64,000 nucleotides of DNA from Tetrastigma voinierianum (GCA_016808115.1 JAEQBH010002870.1:186001-250000); one strand, 5' to 3'. Shown: positions 23,466-35,991, counted from the stretch's first letter. Notes: generated from the sequence alone by a model not told the origin. A program made the numbers and translations.

Positions 23466-25079
23466 AGTAATATTAATTGATAGAAGGAACATGATAGGTA
23501 AAAAAATTAGGTTAATTTTAGTATGTGTAGTGTCACTTTGTTCGCAGAGAGCGAAAGGTGAAGATACCGTATATGAAGGCTTGATTAAGCGTGTGAAATA
23601 CTTTACTGTCTTGAAGGCGTAGAAAGCGTGTGAACATGGAAATAAGTTGAGCGAACGCTAGATTTGTGTTTTAATTTACGAAAAAATCTTAAGGAAAGAA
23701 AAATCTTGGAAAATAATTTTTAATGTTTAGTTATTACAATAAAAAAAATTTAGGTTGGTTCTCATAAAATATTAGGAAAGAAAAAATGCTTACGAAAATA
23801 ATTTTCTTGTGTTTGATTGTCTAGTAAAAAAATTACAAGAAAATGAAATATAAATAAAATTACTTAAAAAATTAAATTATTTAAATTTATTTAATCTTTA
23901 TATTGATGAGTTTAAATAAATAGAATTTGATTTAAGGTAGCAAATAAAAATATTATGTGAAATTTTATTTTATTTTTATGTTCTTAATTTTTATTCAACC
24001 TACTTTTTCTTATATTTTATTTATTTGATTTTCTCAAATTTTCGAGAACCAAACATGTGCAAGAAAATCGAATATAAATGAAATTATTTAAAAACTTACC
24101 AATTCTTACAAAAGTTGGGGCACCACCCCTGCATTTTGTTTAGTAAAAGTCTGCTTTTGATTCAAACCTATAAAATAATTGACAAAGTTGTAGGACAAAA
24201 TAAAAACAATGATAGGGATAGAATCTACGTAGACTTGCTTTTAAGGTTTTTGTTTTATTTTTTCTCTCATATTGGTTCCTTCTATATTTTAATAGCACCT
24301 GCCTTAATAACCATTTGCTGCCTTGATTAATATAGAATGTAAGTGGGTGAATAGTTTTCAAAATTGTGCTACAAACTTATTTTTGTTATATTTCAAATAT
24401 ATTTTTGCTAAAAATACATAGTAACCATTTTAACAATCCAAATTCAAAGCATGGTAGGTACAAATTTAATAAGTTACTTTTAAAAATATATTTGAAAATA
24501 AATCAAAGCTTGGTTAAAAAAAGAAAAGAAAAGAAAAAAAAAGTCACATTTGAGAATATTAAAATTTTTCGTAATGAGAATAGATGAAAATTTTCTAATG
24601 TTGAAATTTGAACAATGATAGGTTGGAGGTCCCATTTCCCTTTTATTGAATGTGCTGGAAATTGAAGTGACAAGAAAAGTCTTGTTTTTAATTCGGATTT
24701 TTCGTAAGGCAATAGCTTGTGAAACCCAATCATTTTCACTTGTATTTTTATTTCATGTCTTTTCAAAATCATAGCAACTTTAATGTCTCAATTTTTCAAT
24801 GGTGGAAATCCTTAACGTATAAATTCTTCCATGACTTTATTAAGTCATACAAGTCAAGCCTTTGTCTTGTTCAATCACCACCTCTCTTTTTACTAAATGT
24901 TCCCTCATTGTTGGAGCCTTAATGATGGATTCACTTCTACCTAATATTAGCGGTTTTATATTTCGTCTAGTTTAATTAAGCGCATCTCGATACTAACATA
25001 ATAAATACATGACCCTCCCCATCTAAAAATAGTTTTAATATCATATTAAACTTAACAAAATACACATTAGTGATCTATT
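23466..25079. other. AT-rich spacer between repeat units
   Basis: No gene recognised. Several runs such as ggaaagaaaaatcttggaaaataat (23,693-23,717) and its variant near 23,785 are short local repeats. A block at 24,836-24,910 repeats one at about 20,905-20,980. Open frames here are low-complexity Phe/Ile/Lys-rich and are not credible genes. Confidence 0.35.
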
Positions 25080-25705
25080 TTAGAATAAATAAAATGTTAA
25101 ATCTAATATTTTATAATGTGTATGCTCTTAGTATGCAATTTAATTGTCTATAGTTCTAGGTTTAATATTAATGTAATTGATAGCTGATCATTATCTTTTG
25201 GGTAACAAATAAAACTTTTATGTTTCAATTTATAATTATTTAAAAGACTCAATATATAATTTTGCAGATGATTTATGACTTTTTTTTTGTTATAAATGTT
25301 TTGGGAGGAAAACATCTTTGATTGACTCACAAATTAACTCTTAGAATAGCCACTATTTATTAAGTTTAGTATGTCTCATCAAGTTATAAATGTTTACCTG
25401 TATTTTATTTTAATTAAATTTTAAATGAGTAGTATCCCATTTAATCTATTCATGTTCTAATTGAGAGTTCTGAATTCTAATGTGTGATAAACCATCTATT
25501 CATGTTTCATATGAAGAGACTTAACCGTGTTGGAAACTCCTAGCCTTACAAATTACTTTGTTGACTCATAGACGTTAAGCTCAAGGGGACAATATATTTA
25601 GTATCATAAGGTAATATAATTTCGATTGAAAAAACACATACCTACAAAATATCCAAGTATGTAAGTGGATAAGGTATAGAATTTGTGGATGGCAAGTAGA
25701 TAACC
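25080..25705 (+). repeat. AT-rich dispersed repeat, unit 3
   Basis: Module a at 25,160-25,285 and module b at 25,495-25,700 (catgtttcatatgaagagac … aagtggataaggtatag), closer together than in units 1 and 2. Module b here is almost word-for-word unit 2 (cacatacctacaaaatatcc). Confidence 0.65.
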
Positions 25706-26309
25706 GAAAATGATAAATCTATATGATTTGATAGAAGGATCACGATGTACTATAGGAACACTACTATTTTTAATATTTACTTGTCTAGTATTAGTAAGAA
25801 TTTCAAAAGGAAAACAGTATCGATAGGAACATTACTCTTTTTAATTTAAATGAAATCAAAATTTAATTTTATGTTTTTTAGAATAAAATTTAATTTTATG
25901 CTACTCTTTAAATGAATTTTTATTTTTATACATTGTTATAAACTGTGGACGTATCATTATACTTGATTGGTATGATATTATCGCTCTCTGAATTTATAAA
26001 ACTTCAATAGACTTTATCGACATATTGTTTTGATATTATTATTTTAGGCGCAGGCGATGGTTTTGTTTTTTGACTCCCAAAAAGGGGCATCATACCCATT
26101 GGATAATGTCAACACTTATTAATTCATAATCCTTCCCATCTTTTAACGTATGTTGGACATTGAAAGCAAACCTAACATGTCTTGTGACTAAAGATTACAA
26201 GTATATCAATATAAACTAACAACATACTTTCATTATGATATTTTGAAATAACTAGAATTCTTATTGTGATTTTTTATGAACTTCGTGGCCATGAAAGGTA
26301 ATTGATTGA

Positions 26310-26455
26310 TCAAGTTTATGCTAAGTTTACTCTACTAATCTAGTTGTAGTCAATCATTATCTTTAGGTTGATAGATGAAACTTAATTTTCTTTTAATCAA
26401 TTACTCGGAAGACTTAGTGTAGATGAATTTGGAGGATGATTTGTGGCTTTTGTGT
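26310..26455 (+). repeat. AT-rich dispersed repeat, unit 4 (partial)
   Basis: Only module a is seen: gtagtcaatcattatcttta … gaagactt … atgaatttggaggatgattt. It is more diverged than the others and ends just before the shared 5' flank of the receptor genes. Confidence 0.45.
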
Positions 26456-26639
26456 GTTTGTTTTTTATTTTTGTAAAAGATGCTTTAAAAGAAAATTTCT
26501 TGGCCTTCATTTACTATAAGCTACATCCACCTAATCAAATTGAAAAAGATATTAAGATTTTTGCAAAGGGAGATTAAGAACATCAAGTCATTTACCTACC
26601 CAATCAATTTGGAAAAGAAAAAATCTCACTTTATCTCTT

Positions 26640-27329
26640 AACGATTTAATTGAGGAATTCAAGATGTAGATTTGAAAATATATAAATCACGAATAATTTA
26701 ATTTTTATATTGGAAAATTGAACAACATGAGTGATACTAAAAACTTATTTTATTTAATATATTTTATTTTAATATTTTCTTTGCTTCAAAATAAGAAATT
26801 ATATAAAAGGTTTTATTAGTGCATCAGTAATATTAATAGAAATAATAAACAAGCGATATTGTTAAATTAGAAAGCAATAAAGCGTTATTTTACTTCAAAA
26901 ACAATAAGAAATAAAAATTAAAACTATTTCCGATAATTTAAATTGAAGATAATATAAAATGAGTTTTAATGAATTAGGTTCTCACATGGTTTAGTTGATG
27001 CCCAAGTCAATAAAATAAATTTATGATTACTGAGTTTGGTGACTTATTTTTTAAATTTTAATTTTCTTAAAATTTGAAAATATATGAATCTTTAAATAAT
27101 TTGAGTTGTTATTTTTCTTTTCATTTTAGGAAGTTGCCAAAATTTTATATTTATTTTGTTTATTTTATTTTAATCATTTTCATATGTTTTTTTATCCAAG
27201 GGAAGATTTTTTTATCTTAATTTTAATTTTGAAATTTCAGAAACAAGTTCTCTGCAGTGAATCATTTGTCATAAATTGGGTGTTCTCTCCTCTACTCTCA
27301 CCTCAAATCAATTGCTTTGGAAAGAAAAG
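26640..27329 (+). repeat. 5' flank of RLP pseudogene 1, shared with RLP 2
   Basis: This flank aligns with 56,030-56,705. Anchors are gaaaatatataaat, aataagaaattatataaa, ggttctcacatggttt, tgatgcccaagtcaataaaa and tatatgaatctttaaataat. Similarity may start as far back as about 26,196 and 55,950 (aagtatatca…ataaactaacaa). The copied segment therefore included putative promoter sequence as well as the coding region. No clear TATA box could be assigned in such AT-rich DNA. Confidence 0.75.
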
Positions 27330-30170
27330 ATGTCTAGACTCCACCTCCTCGCATTTTCTATTCTTCCTCTAATTCTCTCAGATTATTACTCTTCCTGTTT
27401 CTCTTTCTCTAATTCACAAAATCTGCCCTCATGACCCAGAGCCTTGCTCTTCTCCTGTAAGAAATCATTTCCATCAAAGAAATCATTCCCGATTTTGCAG
27501 ATTCCTTCTTATCCGAAAACAGAGCATTGGAAGGAGAGTAGTGATTGCTGCTCATGGGATGGGGTCACTTGTGATTTGGTCACTGGCCATGTGATTGAGC
27601 TTGACCTCAGTTGCAGTTGGCTCTCTGGAACCATCGATTCCAACTCTACCCTCTTCCACTTTCCTCATCTCCAAAACGGCTTGCGGCGCAATCACTTCTA
27701 TGGGTCCTCTGTTTCCAGGCTGGGGTTTAGGCGATTCTCAGCATGACGCATCTCAGTCTCCTCAGAATCTAGTTTTCAGGCTAATTTCACCGAAATCTCA
27801 CTTACCTCTCCAACTTGGTTTCACTTGATCTTTGAATGATTGCAAGAATTTCCACACATGGGTTTGATTCTCTGGTTCAAAATTTAACCAGAGAGATTGC
27901 AGAAGCTTCTGCCTTTCAGGTATATCCATCTCTTCGAAACTTATAATTCCTTGCTAAATCGGTCTTCTTTGATATCCCTAGATCTCTCCCTTTGTGAATT
28001 GCATGGGAGATTCCCTGACAATGACATTCATCTTCTGAAACTCGAGCTTCTCTACTTATATGGAAATTCTAACCTCAGTGGAAACTTCCCACGATTCAGT
28101 GAGAACAATTCCCTTATCGACTTAGCTTTATTATCTGTTTCAATGGGGCACAGCTTCAATAGGCGTCTAAAGTCCTTTTGCAGACTTTGGATCTCTCAAT
28201 TACCAATTCATAGGGTCCATCCCCTGCTTCTGTAGAGAACCTCCACTAAATCAAAACTGTAGTCTTTATGGTAATCATTTTATTGGTAAGATTCCAAATG
28301 TTTTTACTCAATCTTAGAAATTTGATTTTTAAACCTTTTCCGAAAACAATTTCAAAGCGGTCAAGGTTCCACCATCAATTGGAAATCTAACAAACCTTCG
28401 TGTGTTAGACTTCTCTAATAATCAGCTAGAAGGGAGCTATTCATGCTTCCATAGTATGTGGGTTTTTCAAGTCTCTATCTCTGTGCACTTAAGGGATAAT
28501 TTGTTCAATGGGACAATACCATCTTGGTTGTATACTATGCCATCATTGGTAGAGTTAGATCTCAGTCATAATAAATTCACTGGTCATATTGGTGAATTCC
28601 AATTTGATTCATTGGAGAAGATTGATTTGAGTATGAATGAGTTAAACGGGTCAATTCCAACTTGATATTTGAACTTGTGAACCTTTCATCTCTTTATCTT
28701 TCAAATAGCAGTGGTGTTCTGGAAACAAGCAAGTTTGAAAAACTTATAATCTTCTTGACCTTGATCTTTTCAAACAACATTCTTACTCTCGTTGACCATG
28801 TCTCACCGTTCATTCCAACTCCTTGTTACCCAAAATTGATTCCTAGACCTTTCACACAATAACATTAGTGGAATGTTTTCATGGAGCGTGGGAAAGGATA
28901 CATTGAAACTACTTGAAACTCTCTTATATTTCATAAGTGGGTTTGAGATGCTTCATAGTCAAATATGAGAATTCTGCGATCTTCATTTCAACTTGTTTGC
29001 AGAAACTGCTCCACCACAAATTCTACATATTTCTTTTCGAGTTTCCCATAACAAATTAGTGGAGAAATCTCACAGTTGATTTCATGAATTCATGGGCGTT
29101 CTTGATTTGTCACTAACAACCTTTGTGGCATGCTTCCTCATTGTTTGGGAAATTTTAGCAATGAATCTCTGCATTTTAAATTTCTGAGAAATCAATTTCA
29201 ACGGCATCATTCCTCAAACATTTTTGAAGGGCAATTCTTTCGAATTTCTTGACTTGTGATGTCAGTTGGAGGGCTAGTACCTCGATCTTTGATCATTTGT
29301 CAAGAACTTGAAGTTCTAAACCTCGGAAATAACAAGATAAATGATACGTTTCCCCATTGGTTGGGAGCTCTTCCAAAGTTGCAAGTTCTTGTTTTGCGCT
29401 CTAATCATTTCCATGGTCAAATAGGGTTTTCCAAAATCAAATCCCCATTCTTGAGCCTAAGAATCATTGATCTTGCTCACAATGATTTTGAGGCGACTTA
29501 CCTAAAATCTATTTGAGAGAGTTTAAGCAATAATGAACATAGATGAAGGTAACTTGACAAGAAGAAAATACATGGGGGCTATATTATCAAGATTAGTGAT
29601 GGTGACGATAAAGGGTTAGAGATTGAATTTGTGAAAATCTTGAATACTTTCCGCAACCGATTGATTTTGGTAATAATTCAGTGATTCGGGAGTGTTGAGA
29701 ATCTTAATTGACTTGAGGGCTCATTTGTCTCGCCATGCCTCGCGGGATACGTCGTTATGCTGGTGAAGATCTTGAATCCTTGGACCTTTGCTTGAAACGA
29801 GCTGGGTGGGAGGAGTGCCCCAGTATGAGTTTGACGTTTGAAGTTTGAATCTTTCTCAAAAATCATCTCTTATTGGTTTATACCTCAAGGCGATGATGCA
29901 AACATTTGGAAATGATTCGTACTACGAGCCACGGGATTCTGTGGATTTCCATTATCAAAGATGTCTGATCGATGAAAATACCATATCCCTCTCAAAAATA
30001 AGCCAAAGAGTTTAGGAGTGGATTTAATTGGAAGAAATCACATTGATGGGATATGGATGTGGTAGTAGTGGGGCTTTCTCTTGGTTATCTCATTTTAAGT
30101 AGAAGTGGAAAACACAGCGAATGGAGCACATGTGGATTATTGATAAGAACATACAAGAAGATCGTAAGGA
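27330..30170 (+). pseudogene. LRR receptor-like protein (Cf-9/RLP type), pseudogene 1
   Basis: The start ATG at 27,330 gives MSRLHLLAFSILPLILS, a degraded signal peptide, then a stop. The LRR N-cap reads HWKESSDCCSWDGVTCDLVT with the usual CC pair. LRR blocks follow in shifting frames: SLISLDLSLCELHGRFPDND near 27,955, LVELDLSHNKFTGHIGEF near 28,545, NKINDTFPHWLGALPKLQVL near 29,330. The C-terminal part (29,840-30,170) still shows QTFGNDSYYEP, a GFPLSK-like motif and a LMGYGCG-type membrane segment. RLPs of this class sit in the plasma membrane, have no kinase, and signal through adaptor kinases in immunity. At least a dozen frameshifts or stops break this copy. It is the paralogue of the gene at 56,706 and is closest to it throughout. 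It is complete end to end in layout, unlike copy 2, which is cut by an LTR. Confidence 0.85.
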
Positions 30171-30749
30171 ATAAAAGAAGAGGAGCGTCGTGAGTGAAAC
30201 GAATAAACGTAAAGTTTTCCACTCATTTTATTATGTATTTATTGTATGAAACGAGATAGCTCTTACATTCTCATGTGAGCAAATAATGTATTTTTTCATT
30301 ATAAGTGTAATCTTGTTTATGAAGTTTAAATATTATATATTTTTCATTTTTCCTTTTATTTTTTATTTTTGTGATAATGCAATATTAATGAATCATTAAT
30401 CAACGCACCGATCAATATACATAGTAAGTTATTATTTGAAAGAGTAGATGCCATATATTGGAAACTATATAAGCAGGATAAATATCAAGATTTGGGAGGC
30501 ATTTCGATTTTTTTTATAGAGAGCGTGCGTGCGCATGTTTTAAGCTTACATTCTCGATTCTTTTTAGATAATGATGATCGATACTTACTCTCAATGAGTG
30601 CCCTTACAAGAATCTAAGCGAGGGAAGACCTAGATTCATACAGCGAATGACATGATTCAATTGGCTAATTGATTGGATTCGAATTGATTGAATTGTATTC
30701 CAGCCTTATGATTACTTTTTTGGGACCTGCTAAGGTTAGATTATACAGT
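30171..30749. other. 3' flank of RLP pseudogene 1, nothing recognised
   Basis: AT-rich sequence with no coding-like frame. It ends in the 5-bp target ATGTT (30,750-30,754) into which the solo LTR inserted. Confidence 0.4.
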
Positions 30750-30754
30750 ATGTT

Positions 30755-32721
30755 TGTAAAGGCCAAAGGAGAAATTCAGATTTACCCAGGAAGGGGCAAA
30801 ATCGTAATTTCGGTTACAAAATTGTAATTTAGGTTAAAAATCCGGAATTTATTCTCTAGATCTCGGATGATGAAACGGATTTCACCGTTGGAATCGTCTC
30901 GCAAAATCTAGCTAGCACGTAAAATTTCGTCGAATTAGAGATGAGTCGAATTCACAGCGTTCGGCATCGTGTTTGAATTCTTAGTAAAATGATTTTCGAT
31001 CTGTGAAAATCAAATACTAATCTTCGTGTGTCACTTAAGTGGCATGAGTAGAAAATGATGAAAATGGGCTGGTAGGAATGAGTAGAATGTCAGTGTTGGG
31101 AAATGAAGGGACATGTGGTCGTTATGGGTTTGATTTTTCGTCGGCTAAGGGCGAGTTAGTAATAGGTGCGTGTGCAGCAAGAAAAGGAAAAACGTGAATT
31201 GAAGGGGAGAGTGGTCCGGTAAGCATTTTTTTTTGAGATTTCCTTTAGAGATAAACCTGCAAAATGTGATCGATCGTCGGCGTGCCCGGGACGAAGGAGA
31301 GCGCTCTATGCGGAGGACTGCAGTGGACCGCCGGTTGTGAGTTTTGACAAACTCAGGGAGGTAGGGTTTCTCCTGCGAGTTTTATTCTCATTTAAGTGCT
31401 TTACGAATATTTGAGTTGAATGGTATGAGGGCCGTCGGTCGGTCGAAACTTAAGGACGAGGCCCCGTATAATTTTTGGAACCAAAATCGGGGCAACCGTG
31501 GCTGCTCACGGCTGATTACAGGGTGAAATTATGTATTTGTGGGTTAAAATCTTATTGAAGTTTGGATTGAGGCCGAAATGGCCGTGAAACCGAGTTCACT
31601 AAATTGAGCCAGATGATTTGTGATTTTTTGAGAATATGAAATGCTTAGGGTTTCACTATTCCCAGAAACGGTGTTCTCAAAATATATTTTGTGAAAATAT
31701 GTGTTTGGTCAGTGAGTTTAAATTAAAATTATTCAGTGTTTGATAGATGTGAGTGGCTAATTTTGATGTGATAAAATGTAAAATTACATGCTTGTGATTG
31801 TGTGATTTGAATTATGCGAGTATATTCATGTATATATATTTTCATGTGAATTAGAGTTTGTGTGGAATTAGCATCTGTCGTTAGTATCTTATTTGGAAAC
31901 AATACTAAATTTATGGAGTGAGTCTTGAGATGAGCTCTAGAAAGCGGTTCGGGTTAATACAAATATGAATTATCGGAGGGTAGTCGAAATTTAAAAAATG
32001 TCGATCGTCGGGCGGCGATTGATATTCGTCAGGGTAGTCCAGCGAAGCAAGATAAAATATCGATCGTCGGACCCCGATTGATATTCGGCGGAGGATGGTC
32101 AGCAGAGCAAATAATGCTCCCGATCGTCGGAGCGGTGATTGATATATATACACATCGGAGGTTGTCGCGAAGCAAACGAAATAAACAAATTCTCATACGA
32201 GGCTTAGGCGAGTGTGGGGAGTCGATGGACTCGGGATGCGAGTTGGTGCGTGTGACGTTCAAAGTAGGATCGTGCGTTTGCTTGAATGTGTGTTCAGAGT
32301 GGAACGGTAGCTGGCAGGGTGGTGAGTGGCGGCAGGGCGTTCCACTGCGAGTATTAGCTCACCACAATGGGGATACTATTTTACAGTCACGGGAGCGTGC
32401 GGGACGGCTCGTCCTAGAGGCCCTTCCTCGAGAAAATGGGATTAGTGAGAACTTTTTTGGCTTTGATGATGTTTATGTATTAAATTCGAGTATTTTAATA
32501 TATGTTGTATAAAGTAAAACATTTAACTCTTGAGAAGCTGTTGGATATAGTTGGTATGTTTGTAAGGTATTGTAGTATGGCGAGAGGTCGTTTTATCCAT
32601 ATTTGTATCATTGTGATTATATTGAATTTGCTTACTGGGGACAGGTTTATCTGAGGTTACAGTATTTGGGTAGAGCTCCGTCTGAAAGGAGGCTTTTGCT
32701 TGATTTTCGTGAAAAATGTCG
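30755..32721 (+). mobile_element. Solo LTR, left part (right part 43,663-43,734)
   Basis: It begins TGTAAAGGCC and carries the family landmarks: gtaatttcggttacaaaattg near 30,810, ttattctctagatctcgga near 30,850, tgagctaattttgatgtg near 31,755 and the hairpin array (31,975-32,165). It stops at aaaaatgtcg where a chromovirus has inserted. The remaining 72 bp (…ggcgggttggcgggccagtc … ggggcgtcaca) resume at 43,663 and end at 43,734. The joined LTR is about 2,039 bp. Its outer flanks are the same five bases, ATGTT (30,750-30,754 and 43,735-43,739). No internal domain of its own is present, so it is a solo LTR produced by LTR-LTR recombination before the second insertion. Confidence 0.92.
31975..32165 (+). 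repeat. Hairpin-unit array inside the solo LTR
   Basis: Phase markers of the type ggagggtagtc occur near 31,975, 32,030, 32,090 and 32,155, so there are three full units of about 55-65 bp plus a partial one. The second unit shows atatcgatcg … cgattgatat arms around a ggacccc-type loop. The other two show a shortened left arm (cgatcg) with cg/gtgattgatat on the right. Confidence 0.7.
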
Positions 32722-35700
32722 TGTAACCTGCAATTATCTTACTGCTGTGGTTTTATAACATGTTTTAAGGTATAATAAACGTAAAGGTATATTTATTCGG
32801 AATAAAATAAAGATAAAACAAAAGTAGGATTATGCGTAAGTTAAATTTCTGAATAATAAAAGAAGATTTGAAATTGTGTAAAAAAATATTATAAATTGAT
32901 TTGCAATATTATAAAGTTAGGAGGACCAAAGTAAAATAAAAGGGATAAGATCGAATAAGGATAAGGCAAGAAAAGAAATATCTTATTTTGGTGCTTGGAA
33001 AAAGGAAAGCAATCTGAGACGAGAAGAGAGAAGAAGAAGAAGAAGATCACAGGTACGGATACATGTCTTGGGTTGTATGGAACCATGAATATGTGTATGT
33101 AAACTAGGTGTGTATGGAACTATGGGTATTGGTATGGAACTAGGAATATTTGTATGGAAATATGGTTTAGTATGGAATTACTAAAATTGAGTATGGATAT
33201 ATGTCATAGTTTTGTATGGAAACTATGGGTATATGGAATTTGAGTAAGGATATATGGTTTAGAACCCTCTATCTTGTGTACAGTTTGGGTTGGGGAACTC
33301 CTAAACTCATTTCTTGTAGGGTTGAGTTAAGAAGAGTTTTAAGGCTCCTAAATATGTGTTTGCGAAGGGTCTAGTTACAAGTTGAACCCAGAAAATTCCC
33401 TATTGTCGATCATATGCAGTAGCCGGATCTTAGAACGAGTTTTTAGGTCAGAAATAAAGGGAATCTGGAAGTAAGTCCTTCTGATAAATTGTAGCCACAT
33501 CAATGAACTTGATGTTAGGATTTTGAATTTCTCGATTGGCTTACGTAGGCCAGTTATGGTCTTTTCTCTGAAACCGGTCGAATGCGGGTGCAGGCTCGAC
33601 CAGGAGGGTCGTCCTGGAAGGGTCGTCGGTCGTCATGTCTGTAGAGTCTCGTCACGAAGAGAGGTCTTGAGGAGGGATTCGTCAGGTCTATGGGGTCATC
33701 TGTAGAATTCGTCAGGTCATGGGGTCGTCAGGTCTGTTAAGGGTCGTCGGAGTCTGCCAGAGCTCGTCAACGAATTGACTCGTCATAGTTATTGCGTAAG
33801 ATACTCCGGCACTGGAAGGTCGTCGCTCCTCCATCGAGGCTCGATTTGGGTGCTTTGGACTCATGGAAACCGTTGAGTCAGAATACTGATATGCCTGGAG
33901 GATAGTATAGGTCAGGACCAGAGTGTTAAAATGAACACGTCGGCCGATTGGCTCGTCCAGCCGGGTCGGCTCGTCCAGGACTAGCTGCGCATGACCTCAA
34001 CCGGAAGGTCGTATCTCGCCCGTTTGAGCTCCCGATTTGGATGTTGAACACATGGAAGCCCATTGAGTCAAGAATCCATCCATGCCTGAGGAGATAGAAG
34101 ATGCCATACTGAGGTGTTAGACTGAGGCTCGTCGCCTTCAGTGCAGGCTCGTCGCCGGTGTTCGTCAGGCTATTTGCGTGACCTCCGGCGGAAGGTCATA
34201 TCTCCTTCGTTTGAACTCCGATTAGGGTGTTCTTGTACTCTATGGAAAGACCAATGAGTCAAGAATACATTGATATGCCTGAGGAAGATAGAATATGTCA
34301 TATCGAGGTGTTAGACTGAGCTCGTCATGATTACGCTCGTCGCCGGTCGACTCGTCAAAAAAATGTTGCGGCCTGGGCTTGGTCGTATCTCCTTCGTTTG
34401 AACTCCGATTAGGGTGTTCTTGTACTCTATGGAAATACCGTTGAGTCGAGAATCGTCAAATATCTTTGAGAAGGATTTTAGATGTCGTACACAGGTGTTG
34501 AAGCTGAGCTCATCCATAATGTGACTCGACTCGTGGGTCCAGGTCCCACTCGTCAAAGTTGGTATTGCATGGCGCCGACGGAGGTGTAACCTTCGTCTGA
34601 CCAGATTAGTGTTCTTGGACTCTATGGAAGCTCATTGGAGTCAAGAGATTCATCAATAGATAGCATGATAGATTGGAACTCATAATGGTTCAGAAAACAC
34701 GGAAAACAGTAGGCAGTACGGGTAACCATAGTTATTTGTATTATTAAGCATATATTATGAATTCATAAATAGCTCATGATATCACAGTGTAAAGCGTAGT
34801 TATTTATGTATAATGAGGTATGAAAAATGTAAAGATATGAATAACTGATTATATATATATCTCGTATGATTACCGAATGTGATAATTATCGGGAATATGA
34901 GATATATCTTTTGAGCAATAAAGTCTGCGTTGATTGTGCCTTAGAGCCTGGTAGGGGATAGATGGGCGTACCTATTAGGAAGAATAAGTGCAGCGGCGTA
35001 TCGAGTTATATTGTCGGGACACGCCGTTTGGGTGATAGCGTAGATAAGTTTGGATCGGGTGGCGAAAGGGTCACCACGGCGCCCTCAGGAGCCCTCATGG
35101 AATGAGTCATTTGTCTCGGACAGTGATGATACTCTTCAATTATAATATATTCACAGTGCCTACGGGCCCTCATGGACCAACTTGTTTCATCTGGGTGAAT
35201 ATAAACGCCAGGCCCCTCATGGATTATAGTATTCACATCAGCCACAGTTTATCTGAGCCTTGAAACGTAAAAGAAAATGATGGTATATCACGAAGAGTGT
35301 AAGAATACACTACATGATATGAGAAGCATAACAACGCTATACGATGATAGTATCTGATTACAAGAACAAAGTAAAGTCTGAATTACATGAAAAGTATATG
35401 AAAGATGATAAGAAATGAAACTGGTTATGAAAAGTATATATATGTATGAGAAATGACTAGAATCTGTACATGTTATATGTGTTATATGCATTTGTATAAA
35501 AGTGTGGTGACCTTAGTAAAGGTCATCCAGGTGTATTAATTCCCACTAAGCGTAAAGCTTAGCACGGGTGTTCAATCCGTGTAGATAGAAACCAGAGGAC
35601 GGAATGATCCACATCAGCGGAGTCAAGGCACCACGGCAATAGGTGCTTTGGAAGACCTTTAAGGTCCCATTTTGTATATGAAGTTTTGTAAACCAATGTA

Positions 35701-35896
35701 AATATTGTAGATGTTGAACACTTCCATATATGGAGCTTGTATATATATTTTATGTCCGTGCTTCTGAGGAATATAATCTGAGTTAATTGTTATTTAACGT
35801 TATATGAATATGTAAGTGTAAAAGGTTATAAGTTTAAAAAAAAAAAGAAAAAAGAATGACCCCTCTTGACACCCTATGCTAGGGTTGGGGCGTCGC
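32722..35896 (+). repeat. 5' LTR of the chromovirus
   Basis: It starts TGTAACCTGCAATTATC (the 3' LTR starts TGTAACACCCCAAATTATA) and ends near ggggcgtcgc. Regions in order: an AT-rich start with gaagaagaagaagatcac at 33,032-33,051; a tatgga-rich stretch (33,060-33,250) with many short variants of 'gtatggaac/aaa'; a CG-rich array of about 187-bp units (33,814-34,700); and a block with three gccctcatgg or gcccctcatgg strings at 35,091, 35,166 and 35,212. It finishes with an A-run and a gaatgacccctc tail. Confidence 0.9.
33814..34700 (+). repeat. About 187-bp x 5 tandem array in the 5' LTR
   Basis: Units marked by 'ggaaggtc' or its variant start near 33,814, 34,003, 34,190, 34,379 and 34,579. 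Each unit contains a 'cgtatctc..cgtttgaactccgatt' part, 'ttggactctatggaaa', 'attgagtcaagaat', 'atatgcctgaggagatag' and a run of gctcgtc motifs with gctcgtcgccggtcg-like strings. Confidence 0.85.
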
Positions 35897-35903
35897 GGTT
35901 TAG

Positions 35904-35915
35904 TGGTATCGAGCC
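35904..35915 (+). other. Primer-binding site (initiator Met tRNA type)
   Basis: TGGTATCGAGCC lies a few bases after the 5' LTR end. It matches the usual plant Ty3/Gypsy PBS TGGTATCAGAGC except for a missing A. It primes minus-strand DNA synthesis with the 3' end of an initiator methionine tRNA. Confidence 0.75.
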
Positions 35916-35991
35916 TAGGTTTAGGCGTTTAAAGGAAAAGCCTATGTTTGTGTGTGTGTTGGCTGATGTGGATGTCCTTGTGTTTGTATAG

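Noticed and set aside
31975..32165. Regularly spaced repeats that might suggest a CRISPR-like array
   Set aside because: Units are imperfect, lie within a plant LTR, have no unique spacers and no associated genes.
32078..32512. 144-codon open frame
   Set aside because: It lies wholly within a solo LTR over the hairpin array; sister LTRs do not keep the frame.
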